Source: Sipunculus nudus
Taxonomy: Eukaryota; Annelida; Sipuncula; Golfingiida; Sipunculidae
DNA: 64,000 bases
NCBI GenBank assembly: GCA_026874595.1
Contig: CM049310.1
Location: 84,541,056 to 84,605,055 of the forward strand
Reading direction: 5' to 3'
Positions within the stretch are counted from its first letter, which is position 1. Every line of letters begins with the position of its first letter. The notes beneath the pieces are model-generated. The model searched no databases. It was given only the letters and a program-made list of their open reading frames with translations, and was not told where the DNA came from. Of the stretch, positions 41,501 to 55,319 are shown piece by piece. A program made the position numbers and the translations under genes.

Positions 41501-43022
41501 TACCGTAGATCCGCGTTTTGCCGCCGCGGCCATAAAATGAGAATTCCAGCCAAAAATCCTGACTAATATTTCTCGACAAGGGATGCGGCTATAAAACGCA
41601 GGTTAGGCTAAATTCAAACATGTACAAGTGACTAGACGGCCCGCCGAGGCGCAATGGGCGATAATAGGCTGAGGAAAAAGTGAATACTGAGAACGTATAG
41701 GTAATAATACTGCATATTTACATATCAATTTTATTCATTATTAATTTTATAAAATGTAAAATTGATATTTTAAACAGGCTTATATGTATTATAAAAATTT
41801 TCTGAGTCAGTCATAAACCACGGCAATTGTCACGCAATGATTGATAAAAGATCGATATTCACTCGCCAAATTATGCATTCTATCATAACGGTTATACCGA
41901 TATTTGAGTATAGCTGCAATATCGGTAAAACATTATTTTAAGATATTTCTTGAACATATCATTTCTTTTCAAATAAACTGTAAAACAAAAGATAACCAAT
42001 TAAACCTGTGTTCACGTTCAGATACTTCTTCGTTGATCACATTGTCAATAGATGGCGGTCAAAGGTCATAACCTCACCAGCTAGTTCCGTAATCTTTGAA
42101 TATGGCACACTTTGCTAGCAGACGGTACGGGCACCAGTGTGTATATATTATGATCATCAGGACCCTGGGAGTACGCATAAAGGCTCGACGCGGGATTCGC
42201 TTATTCAAAGGTTTTGTCAAGGTTGTTAATTGACCGACGTTGTATAGAGTGTAACAAAAGCCATCACAAAGAGTCCCGTTGGCTATGATATCCCATTGAA
42301 GTTTAATTAGCCAGGGTAAAGGCCCAAGGTACACCAAGGCTCGCTAGTTCCGTAATCATTTTATGTGGCATCTTTTGCCGGTTGACGGTTCGGACACCAT
42401 TTTGCATATATTATGATCAGCACAACCCGAGGTGTTCTGGAAATATGATCACTGACGAATGTGTCGTTTATTTAAATGTTTTGTTGTTAAATGACCGACG
42501 ATGTAAAATGTCTAAATAATATTTAAACTACAGTCGTCCGGTACAATGCTTTGATGCCTCATTGAACTTTAATTAGCCAAGTTAAAGGCACAAGATTCTC
42601 CGGCATTCAGTGATGTATCAAATTAATTTCATAGCCCTACTAAAATTCGTCTTGGATGAGTCGTTATTAACCGAACAAATTGTCATCTATTCTAATCAGA
42701 TGGATCAGGCAGTTTAACCAATTAATTAAATTAATTAATTAGCCAAGCAACATACACAGTTGCAACTGTTCCCCAAAACTGTAATGCCTGACCGCATATC
42801 AGCATACCGCTCGTACCTAGCTGCAGCCTAGCGTTTAAGAAAGAACCTTTTTTCGTTGTGTTCCCATACCTCACCCGGCAATGGAACGTGATGAGAATGT
42901 GGTGCGGCCATTAAGTAAGGTTTGGGAATTTTTTACTCCAGTGAAGGAGCCTTCCAGATATTTTACGAACATGGGGTGCGGCCATTAGACGACGTGCGGC
43001 GGCAAAACGCGGATCTACGGTA
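41501..43022. mobile_element. 1.5-kb TIR transposon, non-autonomous, TA-flanked
   Basis: TACCGTAGATCCGCGTTTTG continuing to GCCGCCGC at the left is matched perfectly in inverse at 42996-43022. Treating the outer TA as the target duplication gives TIRs starting CCGTAG, which fits the Tc1/mariner/pogo group (inferred). Inside is a diverged ~260-bp tandem duplication (about 42080-42340 and 42345-42600) sharing GCTAGTTCCGTAATC, TATATTATGATCA and TTTAATTAGCCA. No transposase frame is visible. CG content is raised relative to the flanks. Confidence 0.88.
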
Positions 43023-43737
43023 TACATAAGAAGCAGGGATTAATTAACACATGGTTAAGCTTGGTGCTTCATTCTGCCTAGCTAGGATGAAAAAACCATA
43101 CAGAGTATCAGAATTCACAACTAGCAATGGCAGACCACATTCACTATGAGCCTTTGGCCTTGAGCCTGACAGTTCCTGCTGCACTGTAGAATTTTAAAAA
43201 TAAAATAGTCTTATCTTCAAGCAAGATGGGTAAATTTTTAAATAAAGGTAAATTTTTTTTTTAACTCAATTTCATTATAAATAAGCAAACAAGAATACTG
43301 AATGTGAAATGTAAAAGTGAGTCATGATGCTAGGCAACATCTGTTGCTTTGTCCATATATGTTGCTTAAAGAATACCTGGAATACCTTGGAACACCAAAA
43401 GGAATGGTACATATCATCAGATTCAGTTGCAGTTGTTTTTTTTTTAGAGAAATAGGTTTAAAATCAAAGGTAAACTAAGACTAAATGTATGAAATCACTA
43501 AGCAATCACTGAAAGTCATCAGACCTTCATAAACTAAAGGTAATCTTTTGGAGCTTTTATAAAAAAAGGCCTACAGGCCTAATGCGAACCTGTGCAAAGT
43601 TTGGGAGTATGAATGGAGGTTTATTTTTAAAATTTAATATTGATCCTTTAAGTCCTGCATATCTACCTTAGTCTTTATGATTTCAGCAAACTGGACATTT
43701 CAGACCTGCAAGTTTCAGACTAGGACATTTTAAAACT
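43023..43737. other. Intergenic or intron, with a 5' fragment of the GCGAACCTGTG family
   Basis: Position 43566-43600 carries AGGCCTACAGGCCTAATGCG and AACCTGTGCA, the start of the family seen at 34795 and 56412, with no element body after it. The rest shows nothing recognised. Confidence 0.55.
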
Positions 43738-43779
43738 AGAATATGGGTAGTTGACAAGCGACTATGTGTATGGACCGGG

Positions 43780-45757
43780 CACTTTCACACTAAAGGTTGG
43801 ATATGAAAAATTGTTAAACAATGGTTCACAGGTAAGTTTTGTGGCTGAAAATATGATACATATTATCATATTTGTAAAGGCCACACTAGCCTCTATAAAC
43901 ACAGAAAATTTTATAACTCTAAGCCAATTTTTTAAGAAGTTCTTACCATTTAAGTGTAATTTTCATCAAATTTTGGAGTCTCACTCACAAAAATGGAAAA
44001 ATTTAATGTAAATATGACTGAAATTTGTTTACCAGAACAGAAATATTCTAATCACAGCACATGCTGTAACATGTAAACTACAAGTGTTCCAAGTTTCATG
44101 ACTTTCATAGTGGTTGTTTGAATTATCCAATCAATATCTTTCAGTATAATAATTGGTTAAAAATTTTTGCTGAGACCTGTCCTCTCCAGTACATTGCATC
44201 CTCACAAGAAATGTAATTCTCATGTCGCAAAACAAAATCCTGCTTTAAACAGCCAGTATTATATCTAATCATGTTTTGGTAACTAAGGGCTATGTATGTG
44301 TGTCCTGACCGGGATGATTTGGCACTTCTTTACCTGGTATATGCCTGTTAAAAAAATTGTCCTCTCCAGTACATACAGATAAAATTCACTTTAATGTAGA
44401 AATTAAAAGCCTATTTTAGTTTATATGTAACAGGTAGCTAGGAAGATAAATACCCTGGTGTTTGCATTGCAACCCATCTAATATTTTGTTGCCAGTTTAG
44501 CAATGAGTGTATCTGTTAAAATGTCCTCTCCAGTACAATAATTTTTAACATGAGGCAGGCTAGAGGAATACTTCTCAAAGTAAGCTTAATATTTACTTAA
44601 AGTTTGTCCTAGTGATAAATATAAATAGACTGACTGGTTTAGGGAAGTAGTTTGGCTCATTATATATATAAATTAGCATGTAACTCCATTCATTGTCATA
44701 CCAATGTTTAGAGTGATGAATCTTCATTGATGAATTCATGATTAAGCCTTTCTTGTACATGTTTTTTCTTTGTACAGAAGTGAGAAGCAGACAAAAAGCA
44801 TACCTGCAATAACTGCATGTAAATTATGACAGTAGCAGACTTTAATTTTGTGTTACTTAGATGTACTGGAGAGGACATTTTTTTAACACGGAATAAAAGT
44901 GTCAAATGTACAACCCTACAGTCTTTCAGATTTGCACGGAAGTTCTTGAAGCTTTCAATCACTGTGGATACCTAACCTGCTTACTTTTGATTTTAATTAA
45001 TACCATGTAGTTTACTACATAGACCCCTTCATCTAATACTTTGGGTATTATAAAAATTGTGTAATTGTATCTGTTTTTAACAAGTACCACAGACATGTTA
45101 AGATTCTTTACCAAATTAGACCGGTAGAAATAGTCGAACAGCCCTAATTTTCATTTTTACCAAAATCTAACATTTCATTATCTGAATCATTCACTCTCTT
45201 CATGTCACATATTTTATGTAACTGTGCCATATTGTTGATTGCTGACGAATCAACCCAAATTGTTTTAGCCAAAGATAATTCTTATGAAAATACCAGTGCT
45301 TTCTGTTCCCTTGCCATCTCACCAGCTATGAATCATTACTTCATCAGAGCAATAAAGAGTGGTAAAACAGCTTTTGAAACTATGGTCTCCCAATTTGCTG
45401 GTTCACATTTTAAATGACACAGTCATCAGTGTTGGGGCTAGGGGTGGTAGGGTAGAGGCATCATGTGAACTTGGTCTTTGACAACGTGCTTTTCTTGTTC
45501 CATCCATTTTACTCATAGCAAAGTCTGTGAAAACAATGATATCAACATTGTCTTCTTGCAAAATCTTAATTTTCTGGTTCCAGTTCATCTAAGTCTCAGA
45601 AAAATTGTTTTTATATTTTAAATTCAAATTCAACGGTAATATCCTCACAAGAAAAAAGCCAAAAGCAACTGAAATGTCCATTTCCTCAACAGGACCCATA
45701 TCTGTAGTTATCACATGATACAAAAATGTATGTCCCAAATTTTGAATAAATTAATAT

Positions 45758-45823
<66 letters not shown>

Positions 45824-46945
45824 ATATTTTTCCCAGGTCTACAATAAACATTTTGTTTATATTATGTTCAGGTGAGCTATGTTGTCTATGAACCAATTGT
45901 TTAATGTATGCTGTAAAATAAGTTGAGAGATGTTAATATTTAAAGTAAATGTGTTGGAAATAAATCATGAGTGCAAAAAAACAAATTATATTTGCATTAT
46001 GAATTGTAAACAAGACTGCTTCTGAATAAAATTCTGTGAAATATTTCATTTTCAAGATGACCGTTTCTCCAAATTATTGTTAAAAATATGTTGTCTAGAG
46101 TATATTTTTTTTCAACAAAACAAAAGGTACAAGCCATTCAATATTTATAATCTCGCTTTAAGTGTAATTTAATATCATGGAGTCATAATTGACTTACATT
46201 ATACTTAATAACTGATACTTGGGTATGTCTATTTTGTGCTCCTTTAACCTCAAGGTCCAAATAGTTGCAGATGAACTTGCCTCAGGAAAATGAGGTGGAC
46301 ACTGATTCATTTTATGTTCAAGAGGTCCATGAACAATACAAGAAAGAGGGGAACAAAAACATTCCTATGAATTCTTCCACAGTGCATGTTAAAATAATGT
46401 CCCCTCCAGTACAAATGTCGGTAAAAACCGTTATCATATAAATCAAGTGACCACAGACTAAGGCATCAACATATTTCCTGATTTCTTGAACTCTGTACAG
46501 CTGAACAACTTCTCTCACCATTTCTGTTACTAACTGACCAGAGCAGTGTCAGAATAAAGAAAGAGAGCATACTTCCTTTAATCATAATTAAAATGTATTG
46601 TTAAATTTTTATAAAAATATGAAAATTTCATAAAAAACAAATGTGATTGCAGATTTTTTTACCATGCACTTAGGGCATGATCAAATACATCAGATAAAGA
46701 CATTAGAACAGACCAATGAGCGAAAATTTAAATTATGTAGAGCTGTGAAGAGAAAAAGATTATTGTAAAAATATGGGATGTTTGAATTACTGAATTCAAT
46801 GTAACTTTTATTAGTTCACAGGTAAAATGGTATACTAAACAGTTTCCTTTAGCTAACATATATACCTTTTCAGGGGTAAACTTAATTTTGCTCTGTTAGG
46901 TATTCAGTTTTTACTCCCCAGTGAGACTAATCACTCAACCTTTTG
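43780..46945. mobile_element. ~3.2-kb TIR insertion with repeated CCTCTCCAGTACA motif
   Basis: CACTTTCACACTAAAGGTTG at the left (about 43785) is matched by CAACCTTTTGTGTGAAAGTG at the right (about 46936). Flanking sequence on both sides (AATATGGGTAGT..ACAA.CGACT on the left, AATCAGAGTGGGACAGGTGA on the right) is contiguous in the related repeat at 55320, so the middle is an insertion. Inside, GTCC(T/C)CTCCAGTACA occurs four times on + and once on -. There is a (TA) microsatellite at 45752-45822. Small frames at 45202-45417 (+) and 45588-45403 (-) are not recognisable, and no transposase is seen. Confidence 0.75.
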
Positions 46946-48780
46946 TGTGAAAGTGATCCAAAGAAATCAGAGTGGGACAGGTGAAGTGAAGTGGATTAAG
47001 TGGCAAGGGGAATAGAGTGAGGTGTGTTGCATATTAGCATGGATGTCTGCAGCGTTAACGTGAATGTAGGTGGTGCCACCTGTCATAAAATTGAGAAAAT
47101 TGTCCAGGATGTATAAACCTGCAAAATTTCAGGTGGATAAGTCAAACCACTGCTGAGGTATGAGTGATTTTATCCCAAGGCAGATGAACAGATGGATTTT
47201 GCTTATGATGAAGATTTTTGTGAGATCTATACACAATCAAAATTTTGGCCCAATTGGTCAAATGGTTCCCGAGATATGAGCTTGGATGTCTGCAAAGTAA
47301 ACATGAATTCAGGTGGCGTCACCTGTAAAAAAATTGAGAAAGCTGTCCAGGATGTATAAACCTGCAAAATTTGAGGTGGATAAGTCAAACCACTGCTGAG
47401 ATATGAGTGATTTTATCCCAAGGCAGATGAACAGATGGACGCTGTGCATAAATGGTTGCAGGTGGCGCCACCAGTTTTGCCTTTGATGAAGAGCTATATG
47501 AGATTTATACACATGCAAAATTTTGGCCCATTCGGTCAAACGGTTCCCAAGATATGAGCTTGGATGTCTGCAGAATAAACCTGAACGTAGGTGGCCCCAC
47601 CTGTCATAAAATCAAGAGAGCTGTCCAGGATGTATAAAATGCAAAATTTCAGGTGGATAAGTCAAACCACTTCTGAAATATGAGTAATTTTATCCCAAGC
47701 CAGATGAACAGATGGACGCTGTGCATAAATGGTTGCAGGTGGCGCCACCAGTTTTGCCTTTGATGAAGAGCTATATGAGATTTATACACATGCAAAATTT
47801 TGCCCCAATCGGTCAAACGGTTCCCAAGATATGAGCGTGGATGTCTGCAGAGTAAACATGAATGTAGGTGGCGCCACCTTTCATAAAATAGAGAAAGCTG
47901 TTCAGGATGTATAAACCTGCAAAATTTCAGGTGGATAAGTCCAACAACTGCTGAGATATGAGTAATTTTATCCCAAGGCAGATGAACAGAAGGATGCTGT
48001 GCATAAATGGTTGCAGGTGGCGCCACCAGTTTTGCCTATGATGAAAAGCTATATGAGATCTATACACATGCGAAATTTTGGCCTATTTGATCGATGGGTT
48101 CCCGAGATAGGAGCGTGGATGTCTGCAGAGTAAACATGACTGTAGGTGGCCCCACCTGTCATAAAATTGAGAAACCTGTCCAGGATGTGTAAACCTGCAA
48201 ATTTTCAGGTGGATTAGTCAAACCACTGCTGAGATATGAGTGATTTTATCCCAAGGCAGATGAACAGATGGGTGCTGTGCATTAATGGTTGCAGGTGGGT
48301 CCACCAGTTTTGCCTATGATGAAGAGCTATGTGAAATCTATACACATGCAAAATTTTGGCCCATTGGGTCAAACGGTTCCCGAGATATGAGCTTGGATGT
48401 TGCAGAGTAAACATGAATGTAGGTGGCGCCACCTGTCATAAATTTGAGAAAGCTGTCCAGGATGTATAAACCTGCAAAATATAAGGTGGATAAGTCAAAC
48501 CACTGCTGAGATATGAGTGATATCCAAATAACAGATGAACAGATGGATGCTATGCAAAACTGGTTGCAGGTGGTGCCACCATTTTTAGTTTATGTTATTA
48601 AGATATCAAAGGGCTACATTTGTGCAAAATTTTTAGCCTGATTGGTCAAACCGTTCCCAAGATATGCGGGTTTATGTATGGAAACAGACGCACAAATGGA
48701 CACTGGGCAGTGAGGAAAGGTCAGAGGTCAACCAAAAATGAGGGCGTTGCAGTTCACATGTGACTTGATGATAAACCCGA
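46946..48780 (+). repeat. Repeat with ~270-bp units centred on GGTGGCGCCACC
   Basis: Units carry two GGTGGCGCCACC-type palindromes each: one in GTAGGTGGCGCCACCTGTCA and one in GCAGGTGGCGCCACCAGTTT. They also have CTGTCCAGGATGTATAAACC, AAACCACTGCTGAGATATGA and CAAACGGTTCCCGAGATATG. The element closes with AGGAAAGGTCAGAGGTCAAC and TCACATGTGACTTGATGATA. Its left end (43738-43780) is separated by the 3.2-kb insertion. Plus and minus frames here are repeat by-products. Confidence 0.8.
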
Positions 48781-51700
48781 TTCGCTTAAAATGCAAACCA
48801 AATCTTTTCAAACAGTTGAAAGATATAGTTCCAATAATCTGGGAATTCTGCATCTAAACATTGTCTAGACGTCTAGACGCTGTGTGGGCCCACAAAAATA
48901 ATCTAAAATTCAACAAACCCTGATAAGTCTGATAAGCCAGAGCTTAGAAAATAGCGTTTTGCAACAAGTAACCTTTCTGCCTCCACATACATGCAACCCT
49001 ACCACCTTAGACTACATGTTTTTACCCGTTTGTCAACATTGCTCTGTTTACAAACATGTTGCTGATAGACAGGTTCATATATCCTTCCTGGAGGTGTTAT
49101 AAGAACTTTTCATAACCAGAATTACCCTTTGATCATAATTATATACACAGAGAAAGCCAGAAATCACATAAATTCTTTTTCAAAATGTGGGTGAAAGGGC
49201 AGCTTTAACTGGTTTAGGTGGCTGTGTTGCAAGATTGCATCACTTACAAGTAACACACAGAAAGAGCGTAATCTGTGTTTTTCAATAATTGTAGGACAGT
49301 ATAACAATAATTATTATTCAATGATAACAGTTACATCAATTGTGCAGTGAAATAATAGATAACAATATAAAATAAAAGATAACTATACAAAAGGATATAT
49401 AATCTACAATAATTTAAATAGCTGGAAAATATAGAAATCACAGGAGAATTTTTTTCATGGGAAAATATAGAAAAACAGATGAAATATATCAGTCAGAATT
49501 AACTGTCAGTGCCATAGGCCTTGGACAAGCAAGTTTTAAAGTAGGAACGGTGGTAGGCATGCTTAAGTCAGTTACAACCACAAGTTTTATAGTGAAAACC
49601 TATTTGTTCACACCTGACAAGACTGAGGTAACAGTTTGTTTATGCTCTTTACACAGCGCTGAACCTATAGGCCTACTACCTATATCATAAGCGCTGTTTG
49701 TTCTGACCTTGTATCCTGAATTTCTACACTAGAGGGGAGCACTGTATTTTGGTCAAATCGGATGAGACCCTGTGCTGGAAGACAAAACAGTGACATGACT
49801 GGCATTTGGTTTTCTGCTGGTCACATCAGAACTTTATTTTTCAGCAGACAGGCCACCTGGTGTTTAAGTGCATCATAAATGGTCAAAGCAGGCAGCGGGA
49901 AAATCAGTAGCTTCTTTAGAAGCGCAAGATTCCCGTTGTCTCGGGAGCCTACAGTTTGTTCAAAATTGAGTAATTTGCCATGTCTTATCTGATTACCAAA
50001 AACGATATTTAGGTTTTACTGATTGTGAAAATACCTGCTCTGGAGGCAATTTAGATGGATGGCAATTAATTAATTGTCGTCTCTCAGCCTGACTAATAGC
50101 CAAGTCAGCTGAACAAGAACTTGTAAAATTGTGTAATGCATACACAAGAACATGAAAATCAAATTTGTAACAAATGTCCTGAAGCACTTTTATTTATTAT
50201 TAATTGTTTTTGAGATTATAATGGGAAGGAGAGAACAAATTATGAAGGACGGCAAATGAAACAATTTGTTAGACAGGCAGACCAGTTCCTGAAACCATGA
50301 GGAAATATTTGCAAACATCATGATGATCATTAAAATGATTGATTCTACAACTAATACATTTCTAGCGTAAATTTTTAATTAATTGAAAGACTCATCAGAT
50401 AACAATCCAGGGCATAAAATGTGTCTCAGGATTTAACAATCATCTTTCAGTGACAATCACTTGAAGGTTGAAGGTTGATTTCATGTTGCAAATTAGATAT
50501 TTATAGCATTTCTCATTAATTTCAGCAAGAATATTGACTTTTTACTCCAAAATACTTGTATAATAGGGGAATAATCACTTTTACATCTTTAATAAATATG
50601 CCCAACAAATGTAATTTCTTGGACATGGTCATCAAATTTTCAGGTTACAGCTGTGAGCTACAGATGCATTGATTATTAATAACCCGCCTGTTTCGTGGCA
50701 TCCACCTGTGTACAGGCAGGGGATGCGGAGCAATTACCCTGAAAAAAGGTTCTGTCCGTCATGAGAGCCATATAGAGCGCCTAAAGTACTGACAGACAAG
50801 CATAATTCAGTCAATTCAACTCCTGGGAGGAAATTCAAGGCTAGCGATGACAATATTCGTATCTGCGATCAATCCCCCCAAAACACCTGTGCCTAGGTGA
50901 GAAGAGGCTGGTTTATTGGAAGTCTACGCCCATACAATTAATGATGTAATATCTTGTTGCTCTCAGAATGTGGCTCCCATACCAGCCTCATCTAGTCTGG
51001 AATTCATGGAAACATTCAGTTCAGGCTCCCCAGCTCCTCCTGACCATGTTTTTTTCAATCACTTATGGATACATTTCTATAACTAAATCTGGTATTTCTT
51101 TATAAACCATGTTCAGTAAAGGTGTTAGTTATTATATGATAATCATATTTCTTCCTACCTGATCTTTGTGACCTGTTTCTAAGCCTCATCCTTGTATATT
51201 CATATTTTGGTAATTTTTTTTTTTTTTTTTTTTTTGGGGGGGGGGGGGGGTGGTGTTAGATTTATTACATCACTCAGATTGCAAAATCATCAAGAAGAAA
51301 ATTTTCTGTCATTTCTTTCCTTCTCCCAGTATTTGCAATTGATCTCAAACATGGCCAATTTTCTGTAAATGACTTTTATTCAGATTAATAGTCACATAAT
51401 AGGTTATTATCATCATGTTTTTTTATGGTTATATACATTTTCAAAGAACAACATATCTAAGCATTCATGTGAAAGCTTAAGGCGCCATGCATATACAAAC
51501 ACATTAAAATGAATAAAAAAGATAAAACATGACTTGTGCCTTATATCTATTTTTCACATTTGTCTTAAAATAGCATTAAACATTAGCTTAAATTTGGTGT
51601 CTCAACAGATTCATGAACCAGTGATACTGCACTGGGCCAATATGTGAAATGATTTCTTGCACAGATAACTAACTCTCTAGAGTTAAAATGTTCGTTACAA

Positions 51701-53088
51701 CTGTATAATTACATTTCCTCATTAGTGAGCTGCACTGGAATACTAAATCTGCCCAAAAGTGAAATAAAATTATCAGAATTAAAACTTATCGCAGGAATAA
51801 TAATCCAGCCACTGAAGGATTATTTATTACATATCTGTTGCCATCATGTGCTATTCACAGTTGACAGACCAGTCGTTCTTATGACAGTCAAGGGACTTGT
51901 GTAACTGAATCTCAATGGAGTTTTTCAACTGCATTTAAGGCCTTGTTGACCTGAGACATGAGAACAGTGTAATTCAGGAATTATGGGACACCATGTGAGT
52001 AAGGGTAATTAAGGGACTATCAGCAGGGAGTCGTGCTCCAGTAGCGGGAAAGTTTATCCCCTCAACACTGTTCGTCTGCTCGAGAGCACATCAGGTCCAC
52101 TTCATCGTCAGTTTGGTGACAAATTTAGTCGGGTGCAGCTGCGTCATTCATCTTACGTGTAGTTATGCTAAAGTGACTGGGCCGCTCTACCCGCACGTCC
52201 CCTCTCTTTAGTGCCGTTTCAGAGCCCTGGACTCATTCTCCGTCAAACATGTCTCCAAGAAGACTAGTCACTTTGTGTATGGCTTCACATGGGGAAATAC
52301 AACCATAATAAAATTTCCTCATATTAACTGTCTCCTCTGTTTTTTTTGTGTAATCTGACAACCAAGAAAATGAAGTGATCTGGTTTTATGCATGAAAACA
52401 TTTTTTTAAAATCATGCTGTCTTCTACTTCCTGAATTTTCAATATTAAATTCAGGAACAATGCAATAAAGATGAGGAAGAAGAACTAGTTGACGATGCAA
52501 CAAAAATAAAGCTGTAAGAGAACAAGAACCATTAAGACATCAGGAAGCCCAAAAAGAAGCAAGTAAAAACTTCATTCGCAACGTTTAAAAATTTATATGA
52601 TGCTGCAAAACTAGATACATGCCATTTTATCAATTAGGAAATTGCTGAAGTGAATGATTTTATGAGGTGTTTTTCTTTTCTTTTAACTATACAATGGGTG
52701 TAATTAAATTAAATACAGGAACTATCAGTTGAACTAACTAAGTTGAAGGCACAGGAGGTACAAAAAATTCAAAAAAAAGTGCTGGCACTCTAATTTTTAT
52801 TAAAAAGTATAAAAATTCTGGCTATGAAAAATGGTATTTATCACACTATTATGTAAATAGACAGTTTACAAATCCACAGTATTTATTTTCTCATTAATAT
52901 AACTTCTAATTCTAGAGATCATGATAATTAAAACAATGCTGTTAATTGGGGAGATCATGGTAAAATTAAAAAAAAAATTTTAATGCTGACTAGTCTAATT
53001 TTAACCTGAGTATGTACATTTGAGTTCCATATAGGTCTGAGACTGTGTGACAGGGTGGTAACACTCCCTTCCTGTCATTTATTTTTTT
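48781..53088. other. Gene-poor interval
   Basis: It holds a T22-G15 run at 51214-51250. The stretches 50660-51020 and 51950-52280 are richer in GC and CG than their surroundings, with no open frame, so they are candidate conserved non-coding elements. No exon was recognised. Confidence 0.45.
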
Positions 53089-53790
53089 ACGCCACACACG
53101 AAAAAATATAGGACATAATTTACCACACTAAATATGATATCATTACTTACAGGAAGATACAGTTACGCCACACACGAAAAAATATAGGACATAATTTACC
53201 ACACTAAATATGATATCATTACTTTCAGGAAGACACAGTTACGCCACACACGAAAAAATAAAGGACATAATATACCACACTAAATATGATATCATTACTT
53301 ACAGGAAGATACAGTTACGCCACACGAAAAAATATAGGACATAATTTACCACAGTAAATATGATATCATTACTTACAGGAAGATACAGTTACGCCACACA
53401 CGAAAAAATATAGGACATAATTTACCACACTAAATATGATATTATTACTTACAGGAAGATACAGTTACGCCACACACGAAAAAATATAGGACATAATTTA
53501 CCACACTAAATATGATATCATTACTTACAGGAAGATATAGTTACGCCACACACAAAAAAATATAGGACATAATTTACCACACTAAATATGATATCATTAC
53601 TTACAGGAAGATACAGTTACGCCACACACGAAAAAATATAGGACATAATTAACCACACTAAATATGATATCATTACTTACAGGAAGATACAGTTACGCCA
53701 CACACGAAAAAATATAGGACATAATTTACCACACTAAATATGATATCATTACTTACAGGAAGATACAGTTACGCCACACACGAAAAAATA
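53089..53790. repeat. 76-bp satellite, nine units plus 20 bp
   Basis: Units begin ACGCCACACACGAAAAAATA and contain TAGGACATAATTTACCACAC, TAAATATGATATCATTACTT and ACAGGAAGATACAGTT. Only a few substitutions separate units, and one is 2 bp shorter (near 53316), which indicates recent expansion. Confidence 0.95.
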
Positions 53791-55319
53791 GTTCTTTTGC
53801 TGCTCCTGTTTTTTACCAGGAGATCCCTGCATATAAATGTTGTAATTTTGTATTCTTGCTTCTATTTGTTAAAAGGATTCTAAAATGTATGGAAATTGAA
53901 CTCATTTTTGTGTTGATTATAATTATATAAGCAGCACCAGTTCAAGGACTGAAGCGAATTTTTGTATATTTCTCTGGAAGGCTTGCAAAATTCCAATTAA
54001 GTGTCTAGTCTCAAAAAAACAAATTCACACAGTCCATTCATATTTTATACTTAGGGTCCACAGAAGGTTAATCTTTTTGTTGTGGCCTTTAACATTTAAA
54101 CATTTTTAAAGTACACATTTTTAAGCAACCAGTGACAGCAAATCACAGGTACATGACATCATCTCAAAATTCTTTATTGTTTATCTTATGTCATGTGTCT
54201 TTCTAACATTAAATTAAATTTTAAAGTTTTTATACAATTAAAAATTCCATTTTTTAAACGCGACAGAAAAGATTTTAAAGATATTGTCATGTAGTTTGAT
54301 ATTAGCCATATAAAAAGTGGTTTTGGTGAAAATTGTGCAAAATAAAAAATTTAAAATGAAAAGTGTTAAAATTTCATACAAAAATTAAAGTGAATTTTAT
54401 ACATACATAAACACAACGGCATGTTTATAATGAAATATACTTCATGGATCAAATATCAAATTAAACAACTTTTAGGATAATTTTTGTTTGAGAGGATTTT
54501 GCCAGAGATGCTAACTTAAATTCGGAGGAAGAAAAACTGAAAAGTCAGGACTGAAGAGGTGATAAACCTGTGCTTGCTATTTCGGTTAAAAACAGCGAGA
54601 CATCAAATCACTAGCAACGCACAGGAAATAATCAACCAGGCCACCACTGTCCATAGTTAGTCATCATGACAGTAATTGAGCTGACAATTATGTCAGAAAA
54701 GCAAGCTAAAGGTTAAACTGGCTCTGATTAAGCGGACGGTCTACGAAAATATGGTTCCACAATGGGAATGTCAAACAAGGCTGCACCCTGCCATCCATCA
54801 CGAGAAACAATTTGTCGTAAAAGCTGTGGAATTTCCGCCCAGTGTTTATTTAGCAGAGTGATAATTAACGCGGTCACAGGAGCTGACATGAATTTCCTTC
54901 TTGCGACTGCAGGAATGCTCTTCCTGATAATTAAATTGGTCCATCTTGTTAATTCTTTGTGCTACAAGGACCAAAATTAAAACCCATAGCTCTGGAATGT
55001 CAGTGGTAGAAGGTTCCATCAAAACTTGATTATTTACTCGGTACAGCTGATACAGAAATGAGACAGGTGTTACTATAAGAACTAAATTCCTAAATTTAGT
55101 TCTAACCTACAAGTATCTTATAAGCAGACAGCACAATTCACTAGTCATCCCAAGGGAAGCCTTCCCCAGTCACACCTGACTAGCTGGTAATGTAATAAAT
55201 AAATATCAGCTGAATAATATACAACACATCTGACATCTGAAGATAAATGATACAATTTTGATAAGATTTCCTTAGTTATGTAGTGCTTTTACCTGTTTAG
55301 TAAAACAATTCAGTAACTA
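53791..55319. other. Gene-poor interval
   Basis: AT-rich sequence. The stretch 54500-54985 is more complex and contains homeodomain-like TAATTA/AATTAA sites among unique sequence. I see no exon; the 72-residue frame at 54762 shows no family motif. Confidence 0.4.

Noticed and set aside
45202-45588. Transposase remnants within the 3.2-kb insertion
   Set aside because: The two small frames show no catalytic motif that I can identify, so no enzyme class can be claimed.
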